From contig NZ_MDDR01000036.1 in assembly GCF_001870435.1 (NCBI RefSeq), forward strand, positions 124,001 to 188,000: a stretch of 64,000 bases of DNA, read 5' to 3'. The notes beneath the pieces were generated by a model, which saw nothing but the letters and a program-made list of their open reading frames with translations, made no database searches and was not told the DNA's origin. Positions 43,831-52,980 of this stretch are shown one piece after another. This DNA comes from Pseudomonas costantinii. GTDB taxonomy: Bacteria; Pseudomonadota; Gammaproteobacteria; Pseudomonadales; Pseudomonadaceae. Position numbers and translations under genes: made by a program. The first letter of the stretch is position 1, and each line of letters starts with the position of its first letter.

Positions 43831-46362
43831 ATGACCACAACTCAACCCCTGGAACTGCTGGCGCCCCTGTCCGGGGTGCTGCTGGCGCTGGATCAGGTGC
43901 CGGACCCGGTGTTCGCCAGCCGCCTGATCGGCGACGGCCTGTGCATCGACCCGACCTCGCAGACCCTCTGTGCGCCGTTGGCCGGGGTGATCAGCAATAT
44001 CCAGGACAGTGGTCATGCGGTCAGCGTTACCGACGACAACGGCGTCCAGGTGCTGATGCATATCGGCCTGGACACCGTGAACCTGGCGGGCCAGGGCTTC
44101 ACTCGGCTGGTGCAGGAAGGCCAGCGGGTGGAGGCCGGGCAACCGCTGATTGAATTCGATGCGGACTATGTGGCCCTCAATGCACGTAGTTTGCTGACGT
44201 TGATGTTGGTGGTCAGCGGCGAGCCGTTTGTGCTTTTGACTCCGGATAACGGCCTGGTAGATGTGGGCCAACCGCTGCTGCAGGTTTCGCCGGGCGATGT
44301 GGCAGAGGACGCGGTGGAGGGGGAGGGTGACGCACTGTTCTCCAAGCCGCTGACCTTGCCCAATGCCAACGGTTTGCACGCGCGGCCTGCGGCGGTGTTT
44401 GCCCAGGCGGCGAAGGGCTTCAACGCAAGCATTTACCTGCACAAGCAAACCCAGAGCGCCAACGCAAAATCCTTGGTGGCGATCATGGCGTTGCAAACCG
44501 CACAGGGTGACACCTTGCAAGTGAGCGCGGCGGGTGACGATGCCGACGTGGCAATCAAAGCGCTGGTTGCCTTGTTGGCTGAAGGGTGCGGCGAAACGGT
44601 TGCGGCACCGGCTGTGGTGGTTGAACCCGTCGCACCTGTGTCGTCGGCGACGTTGCTGCGTGGCGTGTGTGCGTCGCCGGGGTCGGCGTTTGGTCAGGTG
44701 GTTCAGGTGGCCGAACCTGAGTTGATCATCACCGAAGCAGGCACCGGCCAAGTCGCTGAGCGCGCCGCGTTGACCCGCGCGTTGCTGGACGCGACCACGG
44801 GCCTGCAAGTACTGCAGGCCAAGGCATCAGGCCGCCCCCAGGGCGATATTTTTCGCGCGCATCAAGAGCTGTTGGAAGACCCATCGCTGTTGGAGCAAGC
44901 CAACGAATTGCTGATGCGAGGCAAGAGCGCGGCGTTTGCCTGGAAGCAAGCCACTGACGCCACCGCCATCTTGTTCCAGAACTCAGGCAGTGCGCTGCTC
45001 GCCGAGCGCGCGGCGGACCTGGCCGATGTCGGCAAGCGCGTGTTGAGGCTTGTACTCGGTATTCAGGACAGTGCCTGGGATCTCCCGGAGCGGACGATCC
45101 TGATCGCCGAGCAACTGACCCCCTCGCAAACCGCCAGCCTCGATACGCGCAAGGTGCTGGGGTTTGTCACCGTCGGCGGCGGTGCGACCAGCCATGTCGC
45201 GATCCTCGCCCGTGCCCTCGGCCTGCCGGCCATCTGCGGTGTACCGGCTCAAGTCTTGACGTTGGCCAACGGCAAACAGGTATTGCTCGACGCTGACAAA
45301 GGCGAGCTGCATCTGGACCCGAACCTGGCCGAAATCGAACAACTGGACGCTGCGCGAAAACATCAAGTTCTGCGACGCCAGCGTGAAGTGGCGCAGGCTT
45401 CCTTACCCGCCACCACCCGCGACGGCCATCACGTCGAAGTCACGGCCAACGTCGCTTCGTTGCAGGAGGTGGAACAATCCCTGACCCTCGGCGGTGAAGG
45501 CGTCGGCCTGCTGCGCTCGGAGTTTCTCTACTTGGATCGCAGCCGTGCACCCAGCCTAGAGGAGCAAGCCGGTACTTACACCGCCATCGCCCGCGCTTTG
45601 GGCGCTGAGCGCAACCTCGTCGTGCGCACCCTGGACGTCGGCGGCGACAAACCGTTGGCCTACGTGCCGATGGAGGTCGAGACCAACCCCTTCCTCGGCT
45701 TGCGCGGTATTCGCCTGTGCCTGGAGCGTCCTGAGCTGCTGCGCGAACAATTTCGCGCAATCCTCGCCAGTGCCGGTTTCGCGCGGCTGCATATCATGTT
45801 GCCGATGGTCAGCCTGCTGTCGGAACTGCACCTGGCGCGGCAGATTCTTGAAGAAGAAGCGCTGGCGCTGGGGCTCACGGAGCTGCCGAAACTGGGGATC
45901 ATGATCGAAGTGCCGTCCGCTGCATTGATGGCGGATGTGTTTGCGCCGCATGTGGATTTTTTCTCCATCGGCACCAATGACCTGACCCAATATACCCTGG
46001 CCATGGACCGCGACCATCCACGGCTGGCTAGCCAGGCCGACAGCTTTCACCCCTCGGTGCTGCGTCTGATCGCCACCACGGTCAAAGCCGCCCATGCCCA
46101 TGGCAAGTGGGTGGGCGTGTGCGGCGCATTGGCGTCCGAAGCGCTGGCGGTGCCGGTGTTGATCGGGCTCGGCGTGGATGAGTTGTCGGTCAGCGTGCCG
46201 CTGATCCCGACCATCAAGGCCACCGTACGTGAGCTGGACCTGGCCGACTGCCAGATCATCGCCCGCCAGGTACTGGGCCTGGAAGAAGCCGCCCAAGTGC
46301 GCGAGGCCTTGCGCCTGTATCACGCGGCCACCGTTGAAACCTCACCCGTCGTGGAGCACTGA
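43831..46362 (+). CDS. PTS EIIA-HPr-EI fusion protein (trehalose system)
   Basis: Complete soluble phosphate relay in one polypeptide of 843 residues. The glucose-type EIIA domain spans about residues 1-150 with His77 in VLMHIGLDTVNL. HPr spans about 170-255 with His183 in NANGLHARPAAVF and the conserved Ser214 (NAKSLVAI). EI spans about 275-843 with the phosphohistidine His455 in GGGATSHVAILARA and the PEP-binding LDVGGDKPLAY region. It should take phosphate from PEP to TreP Cys28. Order and lengths resemble the NagF-like protein at 54705-57215. Confidence 0.95.
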   Translation: MTTTQPLELLAPLSGVLLALDQVPDPVFASRLIGDGLCIDPTSQTLCAPLAGVISNIQDSGHAVSVTDDNGVQVLMHIGLDTVNLAGQGFTRLVQEGQRVEAGQPLIEFDADYVALNARSLLTLMLVVSGEPFVLLTPDNGLVDVGQPLLQVSPGDVAEDAVEGEGDALFSKPLTLPNANGLHARPAAVFAQAAKGFNASIYLHKQTQSANAKSLVAIMALQTAQGDTLQVSAAGDDADVAIKALVALLAEGCGETVAAPAVVVEPVAPVSSATLLRGVCASPGSAFGQVVQVAEPELIITEAGTGQVAERAALTRALLDATTGLQVLQAKASGRPQGDIFRAHQELLEDPSLLEQANELLMRGKSAAFAWKQATDATAILFQNSGSALLAERAADLADVGKRVLRLVLGIQDSAWDLPERTILIAEQLTPSQTASLDTRKVLGFVTVGGGATSHVAILARALGLPAICGVPAQVLTLANGKQVLLDADKGELHLDPNLAEIEQLDAARKHQVLRRQREVAQASLPATTRDGHHVEVTANVASLQEVEQSLTLGGEGVGLLRSEFLYLDRSRAPSLEEQAGTYTAIARALGAERNLVVRTLDVGGDKPLAYVPMEVETNPFLGLRGIRLCLERPELLREQFRAILASAGFARLHIMLPMVSLLSELHLARQILEEEALALGLTELPKLGIMIEVPSAALMADVFAPHVDFFSIGTNDLTQYTLAMDRDHPRLASQADSFHPSVLRLIATTVKAAHAHGKWVGVCGALASEALAVPVLIGLGVDELSVSVPLIPTIKATVRELDLADCQIIARQVLGLEEAAQVREALRLYHAATVETSPVVEH

Positions 46363-46364
46363 GC

Positions 46365-46643
46365 ATGTTCGAGAAATTACAGCGGGCATTCTGGAAAGCC
46401 CTGACCCCGGATTTGGTTGCCGAGACGGTTGCTGCACCGGCGCAGGGTGTGTTGTCGGCCGATGTACTGAAGGCATTGGGTGGCGCGGATAATCTCAAGT
46501 CGCAACAGCACATAGCGCTGACGCGAGTGAGGGTGCAGTTGTTGGATGTTGCACGCTTGGATGGTGCTGCGCTAAAAGCGGCCGGTGTGCCGGGAGTGAT
46601 GGTGTTGACCAGTGGAGTCGTGCACCTGATCACCGGCCTCTAA
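46365..46643 (+). CDS. Stand-alone EIIB-like protein without the active cysteine
   Basis: A 92-residue protein, last in the tre operon, 2 bases after the EIIA-HPr-EI gene. It has the EIIB fold pattern SADVLKALGGADNLKSQQHI followed by ALTRVRVQL and ends in GVVHLITGL. Position 51, where EIIB proteins have the phosphorylated Cys (CxTRLR), is Ala (IALTRVR). It therefore cannot carry phosphate by the usual route. The same replacement is found in the second EIIB of NagE in this window. Its role may be regulatory or structural; this is inference. Confidence 0.85.
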   Translation: MFEKLQRAFWKALTPDLVAETVAAPAQGVLSADVLKALGGADNLKSQQHIALTRVRVQLLDVARLDGAALKAAGVPGVMVLTSGVVHLITGL

Positions 46644-46748
46644 TGATCGTTCCCATGCTCTGCGTGGGAATGCATCTTTGGACGCTCCGCGTCCGTTTTT
46701 AGAGTCGTGACGCGGAGCGCATTCCCACGTAGAGCGTGGGAACGATCA
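46644..46748. repeat. Long inverted repeat, copy 3 of the GATCGTTCCCACGC family
   Basis: TGATCGTTCCCATGCTCTGC and the matching ACGTAGAGCGTGGGAACGATCA arm, split around inner GTGGGAATGC/GCATTCCCAC and a GGACGCTCCGCG/CGCGGAGCG pair. It lies between the converging tre operon and mltF. Confidence 0.85.
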
Positions 46749-46753
46749 GCGCT

Positions 46754-48214
46754 TTACAACTGCGGGTTATCTTCCGGCGGCTTGGTCTTGTTCACGCCCG
46801 GCACATGCAGATTGCCTTCCACCACTTGGTTGCCTTCCAACTGCGGCTGGGTTACCCAAGTAAGAATGTCGTAGTAACGCCGGATGTTCGCCACAAAATG
46901 CACCGGCTCACCACCGCGGGCATAGCCATAGCGGGTCTTGCTGTACCACTGCTTCTGCGACAGGCGCGGCAGCATCTTCTTCACGTCCAGCCACTTGTTC
47001 GGGTTCAGGCCTTCTCGCTTCGCCAGCGTGCGTGCATCTTCCAGATGACCGGTGCCGACGTTGTAGGCGGCGAGGGCAAACCAGGTGCGATCCGGTTCGG
47101 CGATACTGTCGTCCAGTTCATCCTTGATCTTGGCCAGGTACTTGGCGCCGCCCATGATGCTTTGTTTGGCATCCAGGCGGTTGGATACGCCCATTGCCTG
47201 GGCGGTGTTCTGGGTCAGCATCATCAGGCCGCGCACGCCGGTCTTGGAGGTGACGGCCGGTTGCCACAGCGATTCCTGATAGCCGATGGCCGCCAATAGC
47301 CGCCAATCGACTTTTTCTTCCTTGGCGTAGGTTTTGAAGTGTTTTTCGTACTTGGGCAGGCGCTGCTGCAAGTGCTGGGCAAAGGTGTAGGCGCCGACAT
47401 AACCAAGTACATCGACGTGCCCGTAGTAGCGGTCTTTAAGGCGCTGCAGGGTGCCGTTCTTTTCCACCTTGTCCAGGTAGCTGTTGATCTCGTTGAGCAG
47501 GCTGTTGTCATCACCCGCCGCCACGGCCCAGCTTTGGTTGCTGGCATTGCCGAGGTCGAACGCCACGCGCACGTTGGGGAAGTACACCTGGTTCATTGCG
47601 ACTTCGTTGGAGTCCACCAGGGTCAGGTCGATTTGCCCCTCGTCCACCATGCGCAGCAGGTCGACTACCTCAACGGCGTCGGACTCTTCGTATTCAATCG
47701 CAGGGTTCTGTTTTTTCAGCTCCGCCAATTGCTCGGCATGGGTGCTGCCCTTGAGCACCATGATCTTCTTGCCCACCAGGTCCGCCGCGTTCGTCGGGCG
47801 GGACTGGCCGTTGCGGTAGATGATCTGCGGGGTCACTTCCAGGTACGGGTGAGAGAAGCGCACTTGTTGCTCGCGTTGCTCGCTGCTCACCAGACCAGCG
47901 GCAGCCAAGACCGGGCCGTTAGGTTTGCCCAATTGGCCGAACAGGTCGTCGAGGTTGTCGGCGGTTTCGATCTGAAGCTTCACCCCCAGGTCGTCGGCAA
48001 AACGCTTGACCAGTTCGTATTCGAAACCGGTTTCACCGTTGCGATCCTGAAAATAAGTGGCCGGGCTGTTTCGGGTAATCACCCGCAATACGCCATCCTC
48101 CTTGATTCGCTCGAGCGTGCTGGGTTTATCAACACAGGCGCTGAGCATCAGGAAGAGTCCGGTTGCGATGAGCCATTTGGCGCATCGCGGGCGTAAAGCA
48201 GTTGGGGAGAACAT
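46754..48214 (-). CDS. mltF: Membrane-bound lytic murein transglycosylase F
   Basis: Exported transglycosylase of 486 residues from ATG 48214; upstream in-frame codons lie in the intergenic hairpin region. The signal ends in LFLMLSACVD, a lipoprotein-type signal. Residues about 45-270 form a solute-binding-like regulatory domain (RVITRNSPATYFQDRNGETG, GLVSSEQREQQVRFSHPY). The SLT domain follows with the catalytic Glu in AAIGYQESLWQPAVTSKTGVRGLMMLT near residue 315. It is divergent from purL across a 287-base gap. Confidence 0.95.
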   Translation of the reverse strand: MFSPTALRPRCAKWLIATGLFLMLSACVDKPSTLERIKEDGVLRVITRNSPATYFQDRNGETGFEYELVKRFADDLGVKLQIETADNLDDLFGQLGKPNGPVLAAAGLVSSEQREQQVRFSHPYLEVTPQIIYRNGQSRPTNAADLVGKKIMVLKGSTHAEQLAELKKQNPAIEYEESDAVEVVDLLRMVDEGQIDLTLVDSNEVAMNQVYFPNVRVAFDLGNASNQSWAVAAGDDNSLLNEINSYLDKVEKNGTLQRLKDRYYGHVDVLGYVGAYTFAQHLQQRLPKYEKHFKTYAKEEKVDWRLLAAIGYQESLWQPAVTSKTGVRGLMMLTQNTAQAMGVSNRLDAKQSIMGGAKYLAKIKDELDDSIAEPDRTWFALAAYNVGTGHLEDARTLAKREGLNPNKWLDVKKMLPRLSQKQWYSKTRYGYARGGEPVHFVANIRRYYDILTWVTQPQLEGNQVVEGNLHVPGVNKTKPPEDNPQL

Positions 48215-48501
48215 CTGCGCAGTATACGCAAACGACCCACGGCGCCATATCTCGACAGCAGGGGACTTGTCTGCTAGCGCCCGCAAAACCGGGCTGAAGC
48301 CCGCAGAAACGTGGGCTGGCGAGGGTTTGTGACGGTTAAAATAACTGTACGCCAACCCGTGGAAAACGCCCCGATACCGTGCAATTCGTGCCAACTGACG
48401 TTCGGCAGCGGCCAGCGGTACCGTTTCGGGTGCCGTTGGCGGCGGTTTACGCTAGAATGCACGGCCTCAAAGCACACCCCCTTCCCGAGGCTGTCCCGAA
48501 G

Positions 48502-51500
48502 ATGTTGATCCTGCGCGGCGCTCCTGCCCTTTCTGCCTTTCGCCACAGCAAACTCCTTGAGCAACTGAGCCAAAAGGTTCCAGCTGTTACAGGCTTGTAT
48601 GCTGAATTTGCTCACTTCGCCGACGTAACCGGCGTGTTGACCGCCGACGAACAGCAAGTGCTGGCACGCCTTCTGAAGTACGGCCCAAGCGTTCCTGTTC
48701 AAGAGCCTACTGGCCGCTTGTTCCTGGTTCTGCCACGGTTCGGCACCATCTCGCCCTGGTCGAGCAAGGCCAGCGACATCGCCCGCAACTGTGGCCTGGA
48801 AAAAATCCAGCGCCTGGAGCGTGGCATTGCCTTCTACGTGGCTGGCCAGTTCAGCGACGCCGAGGCTGAGCTGATCGCCAGCAGCCTGCACGACCGCATG
48901 ACCCAGATCATCGTTGCCCAATTGGAACAGGCTGCTGGTTTGTTCAGCCACGCCGAGCCCAAGCCGCTGACCGCGATTGATGTGCTCGGCGGTGGCCGCG
49001 CCGCCCTCGAGAAGGCCAACACCGAGCTGGGCCTGGCGCTCGCCGAAGACGAGATCGACTACCTGGTCGACGCCTTCAACGGCTTGAAGCGCAACCCGCA
49101 CGACATCGAACTGATGATGTTTGCCCAGGCCAACTCCGAGCACTGCCGTCACAAGATCTTCAACGCCAGTTGGGACATCGACGGCGAAAGCCAGGAAAAA
49201 AGCCTGTTCGGCATGATCAAGAACACCTACGTGATGCACAGCGAAGGCGTTCTGTCGGCTTATAAGGACAACGCCTCGGTCATCGTCGGCAGCGTCGCCG
49301 GCCGTTTCTTCCCGGACCCTGAAACCCGCCAGTACGGCGCGGTGCAGGAGCCGGTGCACATCCTGATGAAAGTCGAGACCCACAACCACCCGACCGCGAT
49401 TGCCCCGTTCCCGGGCGCAGCCACCGGTTCCGGCGGCGAAATCCGTGACGAAGGCGCCACCGGCCGTGGCGCCAAGCCAAAGGCGGGCCTGACCGGTTTC
49501 ACCGTGTCCAACCTGCAGATCCCAGGTTTCGAACAGCCGTGGGAAGTGCCGTACGGCAAGCCTGAGCGCATCGTTACCGCGCTGGACATCATGATCGAAG
49601 GCCCGCTGGGCGGCGCTGCGTTCAACAACGAATTCGGTCGTCCGGCCCTGACCGGCTACTTCCGTACGTTCGAGCAGTCCATCACCACCCCGCGTGGCGA
49701 TGAAGTGCGCGGCTACCACAAGCCAATCATGTTGGCTGGCGGCATGGGCAACATCCGTGAAGAACACGTCAAGAAAGGCGAGATCCTGGTCGGCTCCAAG
49801 CTGATCGTACTCGGCGGCCCGGCGATGTTGATCGGTCTGGGTGGCGGCGCCGCTTCCTCCATGGCCACCGGCACCAGCTCGGCCGACCTGGACTTCGCCT
49901 CCGTACAGCGCGAAAACCCAGAGATGGAACGTCGCTGCCAGGAAGTGATCGACCGTTGCTGGCAGTTGGGTGACAAGAACCCGATCAGCTTCATCCACGA
50001 CGTCGGCGCCGGCGGTTTGTCCAACGCCTTCCCGGAACTGGTCAACGATGGCGACCGCGGTGGCCGTTTCGAACTGCGCAACATTCCAAACGACGAGCCG
50101 GGCATGGCCCCGCACGAAATCTGGAGCAACGAATCCCAGGAGCGTTACGTGCTGGCCGTTGGCCCTGAAGACTTCGCGCGCTTCCAGGCTATCTGCGAAC
50201 GCGAGCGTTGCCCGTTTGCCGTGGTCGGCGAAGCCACTGCCGAGCCGCAACTGACTGTCACAGATAGCCACTTCGGTAACAGCCCGGTCGACATGCCGCT
50301 GGAAGTGCTGCTGGGCAAAGCCCCGCGCATGCACCGTTCGGCGGTACGTGAAACCGAGCTGGGCGATGATTTCGACCCAAGCGCGCTGGACCTGACTGAC
50401 AGCATCGAACGCGTGCTGCACCACCCGGCCGTGGCGAGCAAAAGCTTCCTGATCACCATCGGCGACCGCACCATCACCGGCCTGGTTGCCCGTGATCAAA
50501 TGGTCGGGCCGTGGCAGGTTCCGGTGGCTGACGTTGCCGTCACCGCCACCAGCTTCGACGTCTACACCGGTGAAGCCATGGCCATGGGCGAGCGCACACC
50601 GCTCGCTCTGCTGGACGCCCCAGCGTCGGGCCGCATGGCGATTGGTGAAACCCTCACCAACATCGCTGCTTCGCGCATCGGCAAGCTGTCCGACATCAAA
50701 CTGTCGGCCAACTGGATGTCGGCCGCCGGTCACCCAGGTGAAGACGCGCGCCTGTACGACACGGTTAAAGCAGTCGGCATGGAGCTGTGCCCGGAGCTGG
50801 GTATCACCATTCCGGTGGGCAAGGACTCCATGTCCATGGCTACCCGTTGGAACGAAGACGGCACCGACAAGAGCGTGACCTCGCCGCTGTCGTTGATCGT
50901 TACCGGTTTCGCACCGGTCACCGACATCCGCCAGACCCTGACCCCGCAACTGCGCATGGACAAGGGCACCACCGATCTGATCCTGATCGACCTGGGCCGT
51001 GGCCAGAACCGCATGGGCGCCTCCATCCTGGCGCAGACCCATGGCAAGCTCGGCAAACACGCGCCGGACGTCGATGACGCCGAAGACCTGAAAGCCTTCT
51101 TCGCCGTGATCCAGGGTCTGAACGCCGACGGTCACTTGCTGGCTTACCACGACCGCTCCGATGGTGGCCTGCTGACCAGCGTTGTGGAAATGGCCTTCGC
51201 CGGTCACTGCGGCCTGAACATCGTGCTCGACAGCGTTGCCGAGGATGCCGCCGAAATCAACGGCATCCTGTTCAACGAAGAACTGGGCGCCGTGATCCAG
51301 GTTCGCCAGGATGCTACCCCTGACGTACTTGCCCAATTCAGCGCTGCTGGTCTGGACGATTGTGTGGCCGTGATTGGCCAGCCGATCAACAACGGTGAAA
51401 TCAACATCTCCTTCAATGGCGATACCGTGTTTGCCGGCCAGCGCCGCTTGCTGCAACGCCAGTGGGCTGAAACCAGCTACCAGATCCAGCGTCTGCGCGA

Positions 51501-52398
51501 CAACGTTGTGTGCGCCGAGCAGGAATTCGACGTGATCCTGGAAGAAGACAACCCGGGCCTGAGCACCAAGCTCAGCTTCGACGTCAACCAGGACATCGCC
51601 GCGCCTTACATCAAGAAAGGCATCCGCCCACAAGTTGCCGTACTGCGTGAGCAGGGTGTCAACGGCCAAGTGGAAATGGCGGCCGCGTTCGACCGCGCGG
51701 GCTTTAATGCGATCGACGTGCACATGAGCGATATCCTCGCCGGTCGCGTTGACCTCAATGAGTTCAAAGGCCTCGTAGCCTGCGGTGGTTTCTCCTACGG
51801 CGACGTGCTGGGTGCCGGTGAGGGCTGGGCCAAGTCGGCCTTGTTCAACAGCCGTGCCCGCGACGCGTTCCAGGGTTTCTTCGAGCGCAACGACAGCTTC
51901 ACCTTGGGTGTGTGCAACGGTTGCCAGATGATGTCCAACCTCAGCGAACTGATCCCGGGCAGCGAGTTCTGGCCGCACTTTGTGCGCAACCGTTCCGAGC
52001 AGTTCGAAGCCCGTGTCGCCATGGTGCAGGTGCAGGAATCCAACTCGATCTTCCTGCAAGGCATGGCTGGTTCGCGTATGCCAATCGCCATCGCCCACGG
52101 TGAAGGCCATGCCGAGTTCTCCAGCGAAGAAGCCTTGCTGGAAGCCGACCTGTCCGGTTGCGTGGCCATGCGTTTCGTCGACAACCACGGCAAGGTCACC
52201 GAGACCTACCCGGCCAACCCGAACGGCTCGCCGCGCGGGATCACCGGCCTCACCAGCCGCGACGGTCGCGTCACCATCATGATGCCGCACCCGGAACGCG
52301 TATTCCGCGCCGTGCAAAACTCGTGGCGCCCGGAAGAGTGGAACGAAGATGGCGCCTGGATGCGCATGTTCCGCAACGCTCGCGTTTGGGTGAACTAA
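48502..52398 (+). CDS. purL: Phosphoribosylformylglycinamidine synthase, large single-chain type
   Basis: Uses glutamine and ATP to convert FGAR to FGAM in purine synthesis. The product is 1298 residues from ATG 48502 (MLILRGAPALSAFRHSKLLE). The synthase domains carry ANSEHCRHKIFNASW near residue 213 and VETHNHPTAIAPFPGAATGSGGE near residue 292, and the glutaminase domain has FTLGVCNGCQMMSNLSELIPG near residue 1133 and IAHGEGH. The 287-base gap to mltF shows a TAGAAT box (48453-48458) but no clear -35. Confidence 0.98.
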   Translation: MLILRGAPALSAFRHSKLLEQLSQKVPAVTGLYAEFAHFADVTGVLTADEQQVLARLLKYGPSVPVQEPTGRLFLVLPRFGTISPWSSKASDIARNCGLEKIQRLERGIAFYVAGQFSDAEAELIASSLHDRMTQIIVAQLEQAAGLFSHAEPKPLTAIDVLGGGRAALEKANTELGLALAEDEIDYLVDAFNGLKRNPHDIELMMFAQANSEHCRHKIFNASWDIDGESQEKSLFGMIKNTYVMHSEGVLSAYKDNASVIVGSVAGRFFPDPETRQYGAVQEPVHILMKVETHNHPTAIAPFPGAATGSGGEIRDEGATGRGAKPKAGLTGFTVSNLQIPGFEQPWEVPYGKPERIVTALDIMIEGPLGGAAFNNEFGRPALTGYFRTFEQSITTPRGDEVRGYHKPIMLAGGMGNIREEHVKKGEILVGSKLIVLGGPAMLIGLGGGAASSMATGTSSADLDFASVQRENPEMERRCQEVIDRCWQLGDKNPISFIHDVGAGGLSNAFPELVNDGDRGGRFELRNIPNDEPGMAPHEIWSNESQERYVLAVGPEDFARFQAICERERCPFAVVGEATAEPQLTVTDSHFGNSPVDMPLEVLLGKAPRMHRSAVRETELGDDFDPSALDLTDSIERVLHHPAVASKSFLITIGDRTITGLVARDQMVGPWQVPVADVAVTATSFDVYTGEAMAMGERTPLALLDAPASGRMAIGETLTNIAASRIGKLSDIKLSANWMSAAGHPGEDARLYDTVKAVGMELCPELGITIPVGKDSMSMATRWNEDGTDKSVTSPLSLIVTGFAPVTDIRQTLTPQLRMDKGTTDLILIDLGRGQNRMGASILAQTHGKLGKHAPDVDDAEDLKAFFAVIQGLNADGHLLAYHDRSDGGLLTSVVEMAFAGHCGLNIVLDSVAEDAAEINGILFNEELGAVIQVRQDATPDVLAQFSAAGLDDCVAVIGQPINNGEINISFNGDTVFAGQRRLLQRQWAETSYQIQRLRDNVVCAEQEFDVILEEDNPGLSTKLSFDVNQDIAAPYIKKGIRPQVAVLREQGVNGQVEMAAAFDRAGFNAIDVHMSDILAGRVDLNEFKGLVACGGFSYGDVLGAGEGWAKSALFNSRARDAFQGFFERNDSFTLGVCNGCQMMSNLSELIPGSEFWPHFVRNRSEQFEARVAMVQVQESNSIFLQGMAGSRMPIAIAHGEGHAEFSSEEALLEADLSGCVAMRFVDNHGKVTETYPANPNGSPRGITGLTSRDGRVTIMMPHPERVFRAVQNSWRPEEWNEDGAWMRMFRNARVWVN

Positions 52399-52402
52399 GA
52401 CG

Positions 52403-52714
52403 GTGTACAAGCTCGCCTTCTTTGTGCCCGACAGCCATGTGGAGATGGTGAAAACCGCCGTCTTCGCCGCCGGCGGCGGGCGCATCGGCGACTACGACAG
52501 CTGCGCCTGGCAAGTGCTGGGCCAGGGCCAATTCCGCGCGTTGGACGGCAGTCAGCCGTTTATCGGGCAGGTGGGCCAGGTTGAAGTGGTTGAAGAGTGG
52601 AAGGTTGAGCTGGTGGTGGCGGATGAATTGATTGTGGCTGTTGTGGCTGCGTTGAAGCTGAGCCATCCGTATGAGACACCGGCGTATGAGGTGTGGCAGT
52701 TGGCGGATTTTTGA
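52403..52714 (+). CDS. NIF3/YqfO-type small domain protein
   Basis: A 103-residue protein from GTG 52403, 4 bases after purL. It reads MYKLAFFVPDSHVEMVKTAV then FAAGGGRIGDYDSCAWQVLG, and ends SHPYETPAYEVWQLADF. This matches the small PII/CutA-like insertion domain of the NIF3/YqfO family, here as a free protein. The parent family has a di-metal site, but this fragment alone lacks it. No function is proposed beyond fold resemblance. Confidence 0.82.
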   Translation: MYKLAFFVPDSHVEMVKTAVFAAGGGRIGDYDSCAWQVLGQGQFRALDGSQPFIGQVGQVEVVEEWKVELVVADELIVAVVAALKLSHPYETPAYEVWQLADF

Positions 52715-52735
52715 TTTGCACGCTGCTTTAACAAG

Positions 52736-52770
52736 AAACCCGCTGGGCCAGTTTGGTCAGCGGGTTTTTT
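52736..52770 (+). terminator. Terminator downstream of purL
   Basis: AAACCCGCTG and CAGCGGGTTT flank a 12-base loop with an inner CCA/TGG pair, and six T residues follow. Confidence 0.9.
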
Positions 52771-52848
52771 GTTGGCTGCGATGGCGGCGGAGCAGGCGCC
52801 TGCGACCAAATCTTCACCGTACTCCCCAACCTGAGCAGCGAAATTCTT

Positions 52849-52979
52849 GATCGTTCCCACGCTCCGCGTGGGAATGCATCCTGTGACGCTCTGCGTCACC
52901 CTTGCGCAGGGCTTGAGCCATGCGCCTTGGACGCGGAGCGTCCGGGGCGGCATTCCCACGTAGAGCGTGGGAGCGATCG
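52849..52979. repeat. Long inverted repeat, copy 4 of the GATCGTTCCCACGC family
   Basis: Arms GATCGTTCCCACGCTCCGCG and the matching ACGTAGAGCGTGGGAGCGATC end, enclosing CGTGGGAATGC/GCATTCCCACG and a central GACGCTCTGCGTCA/TGGACGCGGAGCGTCC pair. It lies just beyond the nagE stop codon. Confidence 0.85.
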
Positions 52980-52980
52980 G

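Noticed and set aside
48215..48394. Upstream extension of mltF to 48394
   Set aside because: The extra residues read through the intergenic hairpin region, while the product from ATG 48214 begins with a lipoprotein signal.
48274..52485. Very long open frame (about 1400 codons) antisense to purL
   Set aside because: It exactly mirrors the purL gene. In GC-rich genes with strong third-position G/C bias the antisense frame is often open; the translation lacks any domain and is rich in His, Val and Gln. purL has all catalytic motifs in the sense frame.
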